Source: Paenibacillus sonchi (lineage in GTDB: Bacteria > Bacillota > Bacilli > Paenibacillales > Paenibacillaceae). Taken from it: 64,000 bases of DNA. Location: positions 7,130,001 through 7,194,000 of the forward strand of contig NZ_CP068595.1 of NCBI RefSeq assembly GCF_016772475.1, read 5' to 3'. A program made the translations under genes and the position numbers. Shown here one piece after another: positions 8,441 through 17,340 of this stretch. The notes beneath the pieces were generated by a model. The model was given only the letters and a program-made list of their open reading frames with translations. It made no database searches and was not told the DNA's origin. Position 1 is the first letter of the stretch; each line of letters starts with the position of its first letter.

Positions 8441-10600
8441 ATGACCAAACCGTTTATCCAGGATCTTGTGAATGATATGACGCTGGACGAAAAGCTGGCT
8501 CAATTAACCCAGCTGGGTCCTCACTATTGGGGTCTGGACGATACCGTGGATTTAACGGGGCCGTTCAAGGAACTGAACATAGAGCCGCATGTAATGGAGA
8601 GTATCGGAAGCGTCCTGAATGGCATTGGAGCCAGGAATGTCATCGGGATGCAGGCCCAGCATTTGCAAAAAAGCCGCCAGAAGATCCCTCTGCTCTTCAT
8701 GGCGGACGTCATCCACGGCTACCGGACCATCCTGCCGATTCCGCTCGCCATGGGCTGCAGCTTTGATCTGGAGGCCTGTGAAAAATTCGCCGAGATCGCG
8801 GCCAGGGAAAGCGCGGCGGCCGGAATTCACGTCACTTTCTCGCCGATGACCGATCTCGTACGCGACCCGCGCTGGGGCCGCGTCATGGAAACCTCCGGCG
8901 AAGACCCTTATTTGAACGCCAGGGTTGCCGAAAGCATGGTCCGCGGCTATCAGGGGACGAACCTGAAGGAAAAAGGACGCATCGCCGCCTGTGTGAAGCA
9001 TTTCGCCGGTTACGGCGCGCCCGAAGGCGGCCGGGAATACAACACGGTGGATATGTCCTCCGGAATATTGCGTGAGTATTATCTGCCTGCTTATCAAGCA
9101 GCTGTAAATGCCGGAGTAGCTATGGTGATGGCGGCCTTCAATACGGTAGACCGCTTACCGGCAACCGGCAATCAGCAGCTTCTGCGCGGGATTCTGCGCG
9201 GGGAATGGGGCTTCAGCGGCGTTACCATCGCCGACTTCAATTCCGTCAATGAGCTGATTCCCCACGGGGCTGCGCAGGATGGCGGCGAAGCCGCAGAGAA
9301 CAGCCTTGCGGCCGGGCTGGATATGGAGATGATGTCCACCCACTATCTGAATCATGGCGCAGACCTGATACAGCAGGGCAGGCTTGATCCTGCCTGGATT
9401 GACGAAGCCGTTATCCGGGTTCTGGAGCTCAAGGATGCGCTGGGCCTGTTCGAGAATCCGTTCAAGGATGCCGATCCTGCGGTGGATGAAGCCGCTGAAC
9501 CCTGCAAGGAGCATCTGCAGGCTGCACGGGAGCTTGGAGCCCGCTCGGTTGTGCTGCTTAAAAATGACAATGAGACTCTGCCGCTGAAACGGGGGATGAA
9601 GATCGGCCTGGCCGGCCCCTTCGCTGCTTCTGTCCGCGTGCTGGGCGGCTGGGCCGGGAAGGAAAGGGATTCCGCCGTCTCGCTCTACTCCGGAATCAGG
9701 CAAAAAACCGCAGCCGGGGATATTCTCATGGCCATGACCGGCGAGCTGGGAAGTATGCTGGAGGGGTTCTTCGATGTGGAGGATGAAACGGAGGAAGCAT
9801 ATAACGTCTTGAAGGACTGCGATGTCATTCTGGCTGCCGTCGGCGAGAACCAGCAGGATACCGGGGAAGGCGGCAGCAAGTCCAATCTGCGCTTGTCGGC
9901 CAATCAGGAGAAGCTGATCTGGCGGCTGAAGGATACCGGCAAAAGGGTCGTCACCATTGTATTCAGCGGGCGGCCGCTGGAGCTGAACCCGATCCTTGCA
10001 GCCAGCGACGCCTTGCTGCAGGCCTGGTTTCTGGGTACAGAGTCGGGAAATTCACTCGCAGATGCGCTGTTCGGGGATTACAATCCGTCCGGGCGTTTAT
10101 CCATGAGCTTTCCCTACACGGTGGGGCAGATTCCGGTGTATTACAATGCTTTTCAGACAGGGCGCCCTTATGATCCCAAGTATCCGCAAGTGCGTTATGT
10201 AACCCGTTATCTGGATTGTCCCAATGATCCGCTCTTCTGCTTCGGGTATGGCTTGAGCTATTCCCATTTTACTTACAGCGGCTTTGCTGTTGAAACCGCT
10301 GACCGGATCACCGCCTCCATTGAGGTAGAAAATACATCGGACATCGCCGGCAAGGAAACCGTCCAGCTCTATATCCGCGATGTCAGCGCAAGTGTCGTGC
10401 GTCCGGTCAAAGAGCTGAAGGGCTTCCGCCAATTATCCCTGGCAGCGCATGAGAAACAAAGGGTCTCGTTCGAAATCACCAGAGAGATGCTGATGTTCTA
10501 CGGCAAGGATGACCAGCTTGTCTTCGAGCCCGGGGAATTCGATATTATGATCGGCAGAAACTCCGGCGACCACGAAACACAGCGGATCTGGATCGGTTGA
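8441..10600 (+). CDS. GH3 beta-glucosidase
   Basis: I chose the ATG at 8441 because GGAG lies six bases upstream; the open frame extends to 8417. The product is about 719 residues with no signal peptide, so it is cytoplasmic. It has the GH3 TIM-barrel domain with KHFAGYGAPEGGREYNTVDM (about 186-205) and the nucleophile Asp in GFSGVTIADFNSV (about D265), an alpha/beta sandwich domain, and a C-terminal fibronectin-III-like domain (NTSDIAGKETVQLYIRDVSA). It would split imported beta-linked oligosaccharides such as sophorose to glucose. It follows the GH94 remnant directly and is read the same way. Confidence 0.95.
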   Translation: MTKPFIQDLVNDMTLDEKLAQLTQLGPHYWGLDDTVDLTGPFKELNIEPHVMESIGSVLNGIGARNVIGMQAQHLQKSRQKIPLLFMADVIHGYRTILPIPLAMGCSFDLEACEKFAEIAARESAAAGIHVTFSPMTDLVRDPRWGRVMETSGEDPYLNARVAESMVRGYQGTNLKEKGRIAACVKHFAGYGAPEGGREYNTVDMSSGILREYYLPAYQAAVNAGVAMVMAAFNTVDRLPATGNQQLLRGILRGEWGFSGVTIADFNSVNELIPHGAAQDGGEAAENSLAAGLDMEMMSTHYLNHGADLIQQGRLDPAWIDEAVIRVLELKDALGLFENPFKDADPAVDEAAEPCKEHLQAARELGARSVVLLKNDNETLPLKRGMKIGLAGPFAASVRVLGGWAGKERDSAVSLYSGIRQKTAAGDILMAMTGELGSMLEGFFDVEDETEEAYNVLKDCDVILAAVGENQQDTGEGGSKSNLRLSANQEKLIWRLKDTGKRVVTIVFSGRPLELNPILAASDALLQAWFLGTESGNSLADALFGDYNPSGRLSMSFPYTVGQIPVYYNAFQTGRPYDPKYPQVRYVTRYLDCPNDPLFCFGYGLSYSHFTYSGFAVETADRITASIEVENTSDIAGKETVQLYIRDVSASVVRPVKELKGFRQLSLAAHEKQRVSFEITREMLMFYGKDDQLVFEPGEFDIMIGRNSGDHETQRIWIG

Positions 10601-10723
10601 CCTCCGTCTGGCTGCGGCTGCATGGCCGAAAGTGCCAGCACCATGTTGGCTAACTTTTAAATTTCAATAAACAGTAACATTTTTCTGTCAAAATCACTGG
10701 AGTTACTAAAAATTTTAGATTAA

Positions 10724-10729
10724 TATAAT
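10724..10729 (+). promoter_or_regulatory. Candidate -10 element for the small zincin-motif gene
   Basis: A TATAAT hexamer stands about 34 bases before the first possible start of the next gene. No convincing -35 is visible at the right spacing. Confidence 0.35.
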
Positions 10730-10762
10730 GCTATACTTTTTGATAAGGCAGGTTGAGGCAAG

Positions 10763-11218
10763 CTGGAAGACCAATTATTTAATCAGACTGTCAATGAGCT
10801 GCTGGCCCTCTCTAACAGCAAGGTGCAGGTAATACTGGAACCCAGGTTCCAAGAGAACCGGTTAGTTGGCGGCAAATATCATTTAGCCAGCCATACCATT
10901 TTCCTATATAAAGAAGAGATTGTCAGACAATGCTGTGAGCTGTTCGGTTCACCACTCCGGCTGAAGGAATACATTGCGGTTGTATTAGCCCACGAGCTTG
11001 GGCATTCCGAAGACCAGGAGCTGGAGCTGCTTGCGGCAGCACTGGACAGGCCTCTGACAGAAAGGCAAGAAGCCGAAATCAGATTAAGAATCGAGGAAAA
11101 TGCGTGGGCATATGCTGTTTCCTTGCTTACAGAGGCAGACCCCACCTTTCTGCGTTTCATTATGGATGAGTCCCTCTTCAGCTACAGGGATCGGCTGGAC
11201 CGGTCCCACATTGCCTAA
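10763..11218 (+). CDS. Small HELGH-motif metallopeptidase-like protein (ImmA/IrrE-like)
   Basis: The frame is open from just after a stop at 10754. Candidate starts are CTG at 10763 or GTG at 10823, neither with a strong ribosome site. The 131-151 residue product has a zinc-binding HELGH motif (VVLAHELGHSED) and a later Glu in EENAWAYAVSLL, the arrangement of ImmA/IrrE-like minimal zinc peptidases. No helix-turn-helix domain is attached and no toxin or prophage repressor is adjacent. Fold assignment is moderate; the role is unknown. Confidence 0.6.
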   Translation: MEDQLFNQTVNELLALSNSKVQVILEPRFQENRLVGGKYHLASHTIFLYKEEIVRQCCELFGSPLRLKEYIAVVLAHELGHSEDQELELLAAALDRPLTERQEAEIRLRIEENAWAYAVSLLTEADPTFLRFIMDESLFSYRDRLDRSHIA

Positions 11219-11227
11219 AACAGTAAA

Positions 11228-11261
11228 CAAGGCCAAGTCCTCCTGAGAGAACCTGGCCTTG
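11228..11261. terminator. Convergent terminator
   Basis: CAAGGCCA and TGGCCTTG form an eight-base stem around an 18-base loop, between the plus-strand zincin-motif gene and the minus-strand KGG gene. It probably serves both directions. Confidence 0.6.
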
Positions 11262-11291
11262 TACTTATAATATATGAATTGGGTTGCTTAC

Positions 11292-11525
11292 TTAATTGTC
11301 ACGTTGACGGGCCCGGGCTTCTCCGCCTTTACGTCCCGCTTCCTCACGGCTCATTTTGCCATCATTCCCGCTGCTGCCTGATTGGTTGCGGCTGCGGGCT
11401 TCTCCGCCCTTTTCTCCAATTTCCTGATAAAACTCACGGTCATGATTTTTTGCCGTGGCTTCGCCACCCTTACGTCCCGCTTCTTCGCGGCTCATCTTTT
11501 GATCATTCTGGTTGTTCTGTGCCAT
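11292..11525 (-). CDS. KGG-repeat general stress protein (GsiB/YciG-like)
   Basis: The protein has 77 residues and is very hydrophilic, with three KGG blocks: MSREEAGRKGGEATAKNHD, FYQEIGEKGGEARSRNQS and a second MSREEAGRKGGEAR. This is the con-10/GsiB repeat of glucose- and desiccation-stress proteins that are disordered in solution. The start has AAGGAG nine bases upstream. A sigma-B-like promoter lies just upstream, which matches GsiB regulation in Bacillus. Confidence 0.9.
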   Translation of the reverse strand: MAQNNQNDQKMSREEAGRKGGEATAKNHDREFYQEIGEKGGEARSRNQSGSSGNDGKMSREEAGRKGGEARARQRDN

Positions 11526-11575
11526 TTCGAATTCGCTCCTTTTCGGGTATTGAGTATTTTTGTTGCACTTTTAAT

Positions 11576-11600
11576 TTACCCGTCCCCCTGAGCATGAAAC
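11576..11600 (-). promoter_or_regulatory. Sigma-B-type promoter of the KGG stress gene
   Basis: On the minus strand GTTTCA (11600-11595) is followed after 13 bases by GGGTAA (11581-11576), close to the sigma-B consensus GTTTAA-N12-14-GGGWAW, about 50 bases before the start codon. Confidence 0.6.
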
Positions 11601-11924
11601 AATAATATATATATCCCCCTTGCTCTTGCCATCCAGTACACAAGTTCAAGCCAGCTATGAAAGCGCTATAAATTCTTCCATCATCCAAAACTTCTCCTAT
11701 AGCCTTCCCCTCTGTTTCTTGAATAATGAAGAAAGGCACTGCAAGCCGCTAATCCATGCACAGCAAAGGAGAAGATTCATGCCGCATCCTTTCACCACGA
11801 TAAGCGAGGCCCTGTCACAGTCAAGAAGCAGAACTTTCGGAGTTGTCTATAAGAACGGCAAGTTTACGGCAAATGATCCGCTGAGCTTTTTCGCTCCAAC
11901 AACGGCATGGGTTTCATTTATTTT
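11601..11924. other. Intergenic, no supported gene
   Basis: The only candidate is an ATG at 11779 with AAAGGAGA seven bases upstream, whose frame runs on through a terminator and into the antisense of lacI. I could not match the peptide to any family, so it is left unannotated. Confidence 0.4.
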
Positions 11925-11929
11925 TAGAA

Positions 11930-11957
11930 AAAGACTGCCGAAAACCTCTCGACAGCC
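11930..11957 (-). terminator. Rho-independent terminator of the fructan operon
   Basis: On the minus strand CTGTCGAGA pairs with TTTCGGCAG (nine pairs, two of them G-U), followed by TCTTTTTC. It lies 40 bases past the lacI stop. Confidence 0.7.
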
Positions 11958-11994
11958 TCTCCTCTCTATCCTCATGTATTTCTTGTATCCCTGC

Positions 11995-12987
11995 TCAGCT
12001 GGTATGCCTTGCCATCAGCTCAATGGGGAACATCCGGTCAACAGGCTGGACCGGCTCCCCCTTGGTTTCAACCGATTGAATTATCAGCTCCGAGGCATTC
12101 AGTGCCAGCTCGTTGATCGGATGCCGGATCGTTGACAGACTGAGCAGCTCCGATACAGTCGGCATGTCATCCACACCGAGCACAGCAAGGTTCTCCGGCA
12201 CGGACAGGTTCAGATCCTTGCAGGCCTTCAGCACCCCGATGGCAGAGATATCGTTCAGGCAGAACAATGCCTGCGGCAGTTGGCCATTGGTGTGCAGCTG
12301 CATCACCGTTTCATAACCGAAGCTTTCCGTCATATCTCCGGTAATGACTGTTGTGAGATTGCCCTTCTCCTGCATAGACTGGGAGGCGCCGTTCAACCGG
12401 TCGTCGAATCCGGGGACCTGCCCATGCGGATAGGTCAGAATAATAATTTTGTGATACCCCCGGGACATTAAATGGTCCACTCCCGTCTGGCCGCACTGAT
12501 AATCGTTCACCCGGACAATATGCGCCCCGTAGGATAAATTATGCCGGCCGATGGTGATGACCGGAACGTTGAGATCCATGAGCCTCGGCATGAACTTCTC
12601 CGTCTCCAGGGTTGCTTTTACAATAATTCCATCCACCATCTGGATATTCATGAAGATCTCATCAAAGTCCAGAAGGATCAGCTTGTAGCCCATAGTCTTC
12701 AGCTGCTGCTTCAGCACCTTGGCGAAGTGCAGGAAATATAAATCTTCGAAATATCCGTCATAAGTGCTGTTCGACAGAACGAGGCCGATGGTATACATTT
12801 TGCCCGTAATCAGGCTTTTGGCAACAGGGTTTGCCTGGTACCCGAGCTTCGTAATCGAGTCGCTTATTTTCTCCCGGGTTTCCGGTCTCATCCGGTGAAA
12901 ATTGCCGTTCATGAAATGGGAGACCGTTGCCGGCGACACGCCTGCATCTTTGGCGACCTGTACTAAAGTAACTCTTTGTTTTGCCAT
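11995..12987 (-). CDS. LacI-family regulator of the fructan locus
   Basis: About 330 residues from the ATG at 12987, which has GAGGTG six bases upstream. The N-terminal helix-turn-helix (VTLVQVAKDAGVSPATVSHF) leads into a sugar-sensing periplasmic-binding fold. It is the last gene of the minus-strand operon that starts with the GH32 gene. Two matching AAAACGTTT operators at the GH32/ROK divergent promoter are its likely targets. Confidence 0.93.
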   Translation of the reverse strand: MAKQRVTLVQVAKDAGVSPATVSHFMNGNFHRMRPETREKISDSITKLGYQANPVAKSLITGKMYTIGLVLSNSTYDGYFEDLYFLHFAKVLKQQLKTMGYKLILLDFDEIFMNIQMVDGIIVKATLETEKFMPRLMDLNVPVITIGRHNLSYGAHIVRVNDYQCGQTGVDHLMSRGYHKIIILTYPHGQVPGFDDRLNGASQSMQEKGNLTTVITGDMTESFGYETVMQLHTNGQLPQALFCLNDISAIGVLKACKDLNLSVPENLAVLGVDDMPTVSELLSLSTIRHPINELALNASELIIQSVETKGEPVQPVDRMFPIELMARHTS

Positions 12988-13030
12988 GTGCTGCACCTCT
13001 GCGAATTTACTTGGAAACCTGCCTCAGCGC

Positions 13031-14119
13031 TTACCGCGGACGTCTGTCCATCACTGCCGGAAATTCCGGAAATGCCTGATGCGGCTCCGTCTGATACCAG
13101 TAGCTGACCGAGCTGATATCGTCACTGCGTTCAAATAAGGCTTGGCCGTCATGTCCTATCTGCTGTACGGTCACCCGCAGGTCCTCTTCGAACAGAATCG
13201 GATCAAGAATATGCCAGCGGTAGAACCCCCGCATCGGGCAAGCCGCACCGTCATAAATGTGTGACCGGGTATCATCCCGCGTTGCAAAATACGGGAAACC
13301 CATAAACGGGGTGGAATACGTCTGCTCCTGCACCGGGTTTCCGTTGTCATATTTCACAAAACCCCAGGCACCGCCGAAATAATCCTCTGCCCCGGTACCG
13401 CAAATCGTCGGCCAGTCCCGGTCACCGTCGATATAGAATTTCACTTCACCTTCACCATACCAATAACGGGATAGAGAAGTCCAGGACATATAGGTGCCGA
13501 TAAATTTGCCTCTTCCTTTAATTCCATCAATCAGGGTATAATCCTGCCTCAGGACCGTGGGATTTTCTCTGCGGTACTGGGCGTGAAAATACTCGGTATC
13601 CTTATCCAATTCATCCACCAGCATATAGTCAAACTGATAGAAAAACGCCTCAATGCTCTGGGGATGCTCATTTGTAATGGTCACTTTGGCCGCCTGGCGG
13701 AAGGGCATGGCGAAGTAGCTGTTCATGCCGCCGACCGGATTCACCACTACCGGCAGTGAATTGACAACCGCCCGCGCTCCAAATCCGTTGCAGAAGAAAT
13801 CGCCCAGCGGCACTTCAACGGATGGTTGTTCTTCATTGTCCCAGTACATGCGCAGCACCAGGTCGCGGAGGACGAACCAGCCGGATTCAGTCTTATCGGT
13901 AACGGTCATCCAGATATGCTGAATGATTCCGGGTCCTTCAATATCAACAAGCGTTGCGGTTTCTCCCTGTGCGAGCGAAATGAACGCCTTGCCTTTGCGG
14001 GCAACACCCAGAGGGCCTTCCGCCTGGCCGCCTTGCCCCTTCAGACCCCGCGGATTCTCCGCTGTAATTGCTCTGCTCTTGCCTTTCATTCGGCCAAACA
14101 GCTGATTCATCGATTGCAT
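13031..14119 (-). CDS. GH172 (DUF2961) glycoside hydrolase
   Basis: The protein has 362 residues without a signal peptide. It shows the DUF2961 signature regions: the N-terminal ENPRGLKGQGGQAEG, IQHIWMTVTD, a DFFCNGFG block and the GTGAEDYFGGAWGF block. DUF2961 was reclassified as GH172, whose characterised members include enzymes acting on alpha-fructofuranosidic bonds such as those of difructose anhydride I. With GH32, an importer, LacI and a ROK fructokinase in the same locus, intracellular cleavage of an imported fructan fragment fits. The start has AAGGAG ten bases upstream; an in-frame ATG at 14110 is a possible alternative. Confidence 0.87.
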   Translation of the reverse strand: MQSMNQLFGRMKGKSRAITAENPRGLKGQGGQAEGPLGVARKGKAFISLAQGETATLVDIEGPGIIQHIWMTVTDKTESGWFVLRDLVLRMYWDNEEQPSVEVPLGDFFCNGFGARAVVNSLPVVVNPVGGMNSYFAMPFRQAAKVTITNEHPQSIEAFFYQFDYMLVDELDKDTEYFHAQYRRENPTVLRQDYTLIDGIKGRGKFIGTYMSWTSLSRYWYGEGEVKFYIDGDRDWPTICGTGAEDYFGGAWGFVKYDNGNPVQEQTYSTPFMGFPYFATRDDTRSHIYDGAACPMRGFYRWHILDPILFEEDLRVTVQQIGHDGQALFERSDDISSVSYWYQTEPHQAFPEFPAVMDRRPR

Positions 14120-14126
14120 GGTTTAT

Positions 14127-14160
14127 CTTCTCCTTATCCTTATCTTTATCCTTATCCTTT
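14127..14160. repeat. Hexanucleotide tandem repeat between permease stop and GH172 ribosome site
   Basis: On the plus strand CTTATC occurs at 14133, 14139 and 14151 with TTTATC at 14145, plus degenerate flanks. On the coding strand this is a GATAAG array that contains the permease stop codon (14152-14154) and leads directly into the AAGGAG site of the GH172 gene. Confidence 0.8.
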
Positions 14161-14994
14161 GACTGCACCGTCTGACACACCGGCCATCACATATTTATTC
14201 AGGAACAAGTAAGTAACAATAATGGGAATAATGCTGATGCTGATCGCCGCGAAGGTCTGGCCCCAATCTGTAGCCCCAAAGGCGCCGATGAATTCCTGCA
14301 GCCCGACGGCAATCGTCTTGTACGCTTTATCATTGGTGAACGTATTGGAGAACACGAAATCATTCCAGATAAAAATAAAGTTAATCGATGCCACCGTAAT
14401 GGTTGTATTGATGGTAAGCGGCGAAATAATCCGGAAAAAAACCTGATAGATGTTGCAGCCGTCGATTACCGCAGCCTCAATAAGCTCGCCCGGCACATAC
14501 CGGTAGAAGCTGGTGAAGATCAGAATGGACAAAGGCAGCGCGAAACCCACCTGCGGCAGGATCAGTGCCGGATACGAGTTCAGCAGGCCGTAATCTTTGT
14601 ACATAATAAAGAGCGGAATCAGGGTAACCTGAATCGGAATCATAATGCCGATCGTAAAAAACAGCAGCAGCTTCGAATTCAGCCGGTTGATCATTTTGAC
14701 CAGGGCAAAACCTGCGGTCGCGCTCAGGAAGATGATCAATGCCAGGCAGACAAAGGTCACAATAGCGGTATTTTTGATATACAGCAGCAGGCTGCTCTCC
14801 CGGAATACACTGGCATAGTTCTCAAACGACCAGGACGAAGGCATTGCAAACGGTTGTGTCGTCAGCTCGATGCTTGATTTGAAGCTGGACAGCATCAGCC
14901 AGACTACGGGGTAGATTTGAACCAGCAGAATCGCAATGACCAGGATATACAGCAGAGAAGAGGAGAGCTTTTTCTTCGCCAGCATGTCAGGCAT
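14152..14994 (-). CDS. ABC sugar importer permease, MalG type
   Basis: The protein has 280 residues, six predicted membrane segments and the EAA loop LIEAAVIDGCNIYQVFFRII. It overlaps the upstream permease by eight bases, indicating translational coupling. It belongs to the fructan operon between the partner permease and GH172. Confidence 0.93.
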   Translation of the reverse strand: MPDMLAKKKLSSSLLYILVIAILLVQIYPVVWLMLSSFKSSIELTTQPFAMPSSWSFENYASVFRESSLLLYIKNTAIVTFVCLALIIFLSATAGFALVKMINRLNSKLLLFFTIGIMIPIQVTLIPLFIMYKDYGLLNSYPALILPQVGFALPLSILIFTSFYRYVPGELIEAAVIDGCNIYQVFFRIISPLTINTTITVASINFIFIWNDFVFSNTFTNDKAYKTIAVGLQEFIGAFGATDWGQTFAAISISIIPIIVTYLFLNKYVMAGVSDGAVKG

Positions 14995-15862
14995 CTCCTT
15001 TCCTTGAATTAAAAACAGCCCGGATGATCAGTACCGCGAGCAGACTTTCGATAACGATGAACACGGCAATCGCACTTCCGTATCCATACTGGATGGTCGA
15101 GAACGCTTGCTTATACATGTAGGTGGTAACCAGCTCTGTGGCCGATCCCGGCACACCGATGATATAAGGAATATCGAAGCCACGCAGAGCCCCTGTGGTA
15201 CACATAATCAAAGACAGGCTCAGCACATGCATGATGCTCGGAAGCTTAATATAACGAATCAGCTGCCAGCCGCTTACACCGTCAATCGTAGCCGCTTCTT
15301 CAATTTCTTTGGGGATCGCAATCAGCGCCGCATAAAAGATAACCATATACATCCCGATAAACCGCCACCCCTCAGGGATCGACACCGCGATCAATGCCGT
15401 ATGGGGATTGGAGAGCCAGGCGGACTGAAGATGGCTGAGTCCCACCCAGTCCAGGAACATATTCAGCAGACCGAGAGGCTGAAGGGAATAGAAATTACGG
15501 AACATTTGCGCAATAGCTACGGTTACAACAACCGCCGGCAGATAATACAGTGTTCTGAAGATTCCTGCGCCTTTGGTGACATAGGAGAGCATCAGGGCAA
15601 AAAACAAGCCGATGAACACCTGCATAAATACCACAATCACTACGTAGACCAGATTGTTCTGCACAGAATTCCAGAAATACGAATCTTTGAACATCGCGAT
15701 ATAATTATCAAGGCCGATGTAGCGCGGCTCCTGAATGCCGTTCCACTGCTGAAACCCGTATTTCAAGGACTGGATAATCGGGACAAAGACTGTTCCCAGA
15801 TAAAATATCAAAGCCGGCAGGATGAAAATCAGCCATGCCTTTTTGTCTTTTAGCACATTCAT
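14987..15862 (-). CDS. ABC sugar importer permease, MalF type
   Basis: The protein has 291 residues with six membrane segments and the EAA loop IEEAATIDGVSGWQLIRYIK. It follows the binding-protein gene after 91 bases that contain a very stable hairpin, and overlaps the next permease. The two form the membrane channel of the importer; no ATPase gene is linked. Confidence 0.93.
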   Translation of the reverse strand: MNVLKDKKAWLIFILPALIFYLGTVFVPIIQSLKYGFQQWNGIQEPRYIGLDNYIAMFKDSYFWNSVQNNLVYVVIVVFMQVFIGLFFALMLSYVTKGAGIFRTLYYLPAVVVTVAIAQMFRNFYSLQPLGLLNMFLDWVGLSHLQSAWLSNPHTALIAVSIPEGWRFIGMYMVIFYAALIAIPKEIEEAATIDGVSGWQLIRYIKLPSIMHVLSLSLIMCTTGALRGFDIPYIIGVPGSATELVTTYMYKQAFSTIQYGYGSAIAVFIVIESLLAVLIIRAVFNSRKGDA

Positions 15863-15905
15863 ATAGGGTCACCCCGCATCTGTAATCACGCTATTCGTTG
15901 AAGGT

Positions 15906-15935
15906 CTCCGCCCGGTCCTTAAGGGCCGGGCGGAG
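15906..15935 (-). terminator. Strong intercistronic hairpin after the binding-protein gene
   Basis: A 13-pair GC-rich stem (CTCCGCCCGGTCC / GGGCCGGGCGGAG) closes on a TTAA loop between the binding-protein stop and the first permease. There is no clear T tract, so it more likely stabilises the binding-protein mRNA or partly attenuates the permeases than ends transcription. Confidence 0.6.
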
Positions 15936-15953
15936 GTTTGTCAGGCCCGGATT

Positions 15954-17288
15954 TTATTTGCCGGCTGTGTTTTTGGCAATGGCCTCATCAATCTGTTTGG
16001 CAAAATCCTCTGGAGTAATAAAGCCCATTGTCAATTTAGTAATCAGATCGCTCATCACCGAGTTGGTATTCGGATCAAGCAGCGTATCCCAAGGCTTGGC
16101 GAACTCGGAGCCATAGTTGTCCATATCCTTTTTGATCCGCAGGAACAGCGGGGAGAATTTGGACTCGTCATCAATGGTGAATTTCAGCGGAGACATTTGT
16201 TGTTTGGCCACATAGACGTCGCTGTAATTTTTCAGCACATAGCTGAGGAATTCCTTAGGCAGTCCATCGAACGTTTTCGCCGAAGCTCCAAGTCCGATCC
16301 CGCTGTTGCCGAAAAATTCATTATCCGGTGTGACCGCATTGCTTGTTGTCGGCAGGTAGAAATAATCCACATTGCCCTTGAGTCCTTCCGGCAGGCTTTC
16401 TTCCACGAAGGACGGTATTTCCCAAGTGCCCATGTTGTACATGGCAGCCTGTCCGTTCAGGAACAGATTTTTGGCTGTCGTATAATCGGTTGTAGCGAAG
16501 CCATCCTGAAAGTATTTCCCGATTTGCGAAGCGAAGTTAGCCGCCTGCATGCCTGCCGCATCGGACATGTTGGCTTTGCCCTGGCTCAAATCCCGGATGA
16601 ACTGATTGCCTGTGGTCCGGAACGGGTACATTGCCGCATAACGCAATACCGGCCATACATCAACGCCGTCTACAGCGATAGGTGTAATCCCCTTGTCTTT
16701 GAGCGTTTTGCTGACTGCAAGCAGATCATCAAGGGTTTTGGGCACCGTAAGGTTGTTGTCGGCAAATATTTTTTTGTTATACCAGGTCATTTCCATGTGG
16801 TATTCCATCGGCAGGAGATACAGGCTTCCATCCGGCAGCGCCTGGTATTTCAGCGCAGGTTCATAAAACTTATCATACATTCCCTCGTCCTTCAGGAATT
16901 TCTCCATGTCCACCAGCAACCCCCCATTGACGAGCTCCTGGGCAAAAGGGTCGGCATCGCTGTCAATGAAATCCGGCATCTGTCCTGAAGCGACCAGCGT
17001 TCTGAGCTTGGTCAGGTAAGAAGGTCTGTCCGCTGTTACCTGAAGGTCCAGCTTGAAGCCGGGATGATCGGCGGCGAACCGGTCCGCAAGCTCCTTAACC
17101 GTCTGGACAATGGCCCCGTTCTCCGGTCTGGCCGAGAGCCAGGTGACAGTTTGCTCCTTAGGCGCATTCGAAGCACCGGCCTGGTCCGGGCTATTGTTGC
17201 CTGCGGAGCTGCCGCAGCCCGCCAGAGCGGCCCCGGCCAAGGAGAAAACTGCAAGCCCAGTGAACGCTTTTGACATTTTCTTTGTCAT
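15954..17288 (-). CDS. Lipoprotein sugar-binding protein of the fructan importer
   Basis: The protein has 444 residues with a lipoprotein signal (lipobox LAGC, Cys at about residue 25) and a family-1 extracellular binding-protein fold (MalE-like). It would capture oligosaccharide outside the cell for the two permeases that follow. It lies downstream of GH32 in the same direction; the ligand is inferred, not seen. Confidence 0.93.
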   Translation of the reverse strand: MTKKMSKAFTGLAVFSLAGAALAGCGSSAGNNSPDQAGASNAPKEQTVTWLSARPENGAIVQTVKELADRFAADHPGFKLDLQVTADRPSYLTKLRTLVASGQMPDFIDSDADPFAQELVNGGLLVDMEKFLKDEGMYDKFYEPALKYQALPDGSLYLLPMEYHMEMTWYNKKIFADNNLTVPKTLDDLLAVSKTLKDKGITPIAVDGVDVWPVLRYAAMYPFRTTGNQFIRDLSQGKANMSDAAGMQAANFASQIGKYFQDGFATTDYTTAKNLFLNGQAAMYNMGTWEIPSFVEESLPEGLKGNVDYFYLPTTSNAVTPDNEFFGNSGIGLGASAKTFDGLPKEFLSYVLKNYSDVYVAKQQMSPLKFTIDDESKFSPLFLRIKKDMDNYGSEFAKPWDTLLDPNTNSVMSDLITKLTMGFITPEDFAKQIDEAIAKNTAGK

Positions 17289-17340
17289 TTTTACCCCTCC
17301 AACATATTTATCTTATAAATGCTGTGAAACCATCCTGTGA

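Noticed and set aside
11620..12135. Plus-strand frame including an ATG at 11779 with a good ribosome-site-like sequence
   Set aside because: The frame passes through the lacI terminator and into lacI antisense, and no family resemblance was seen.
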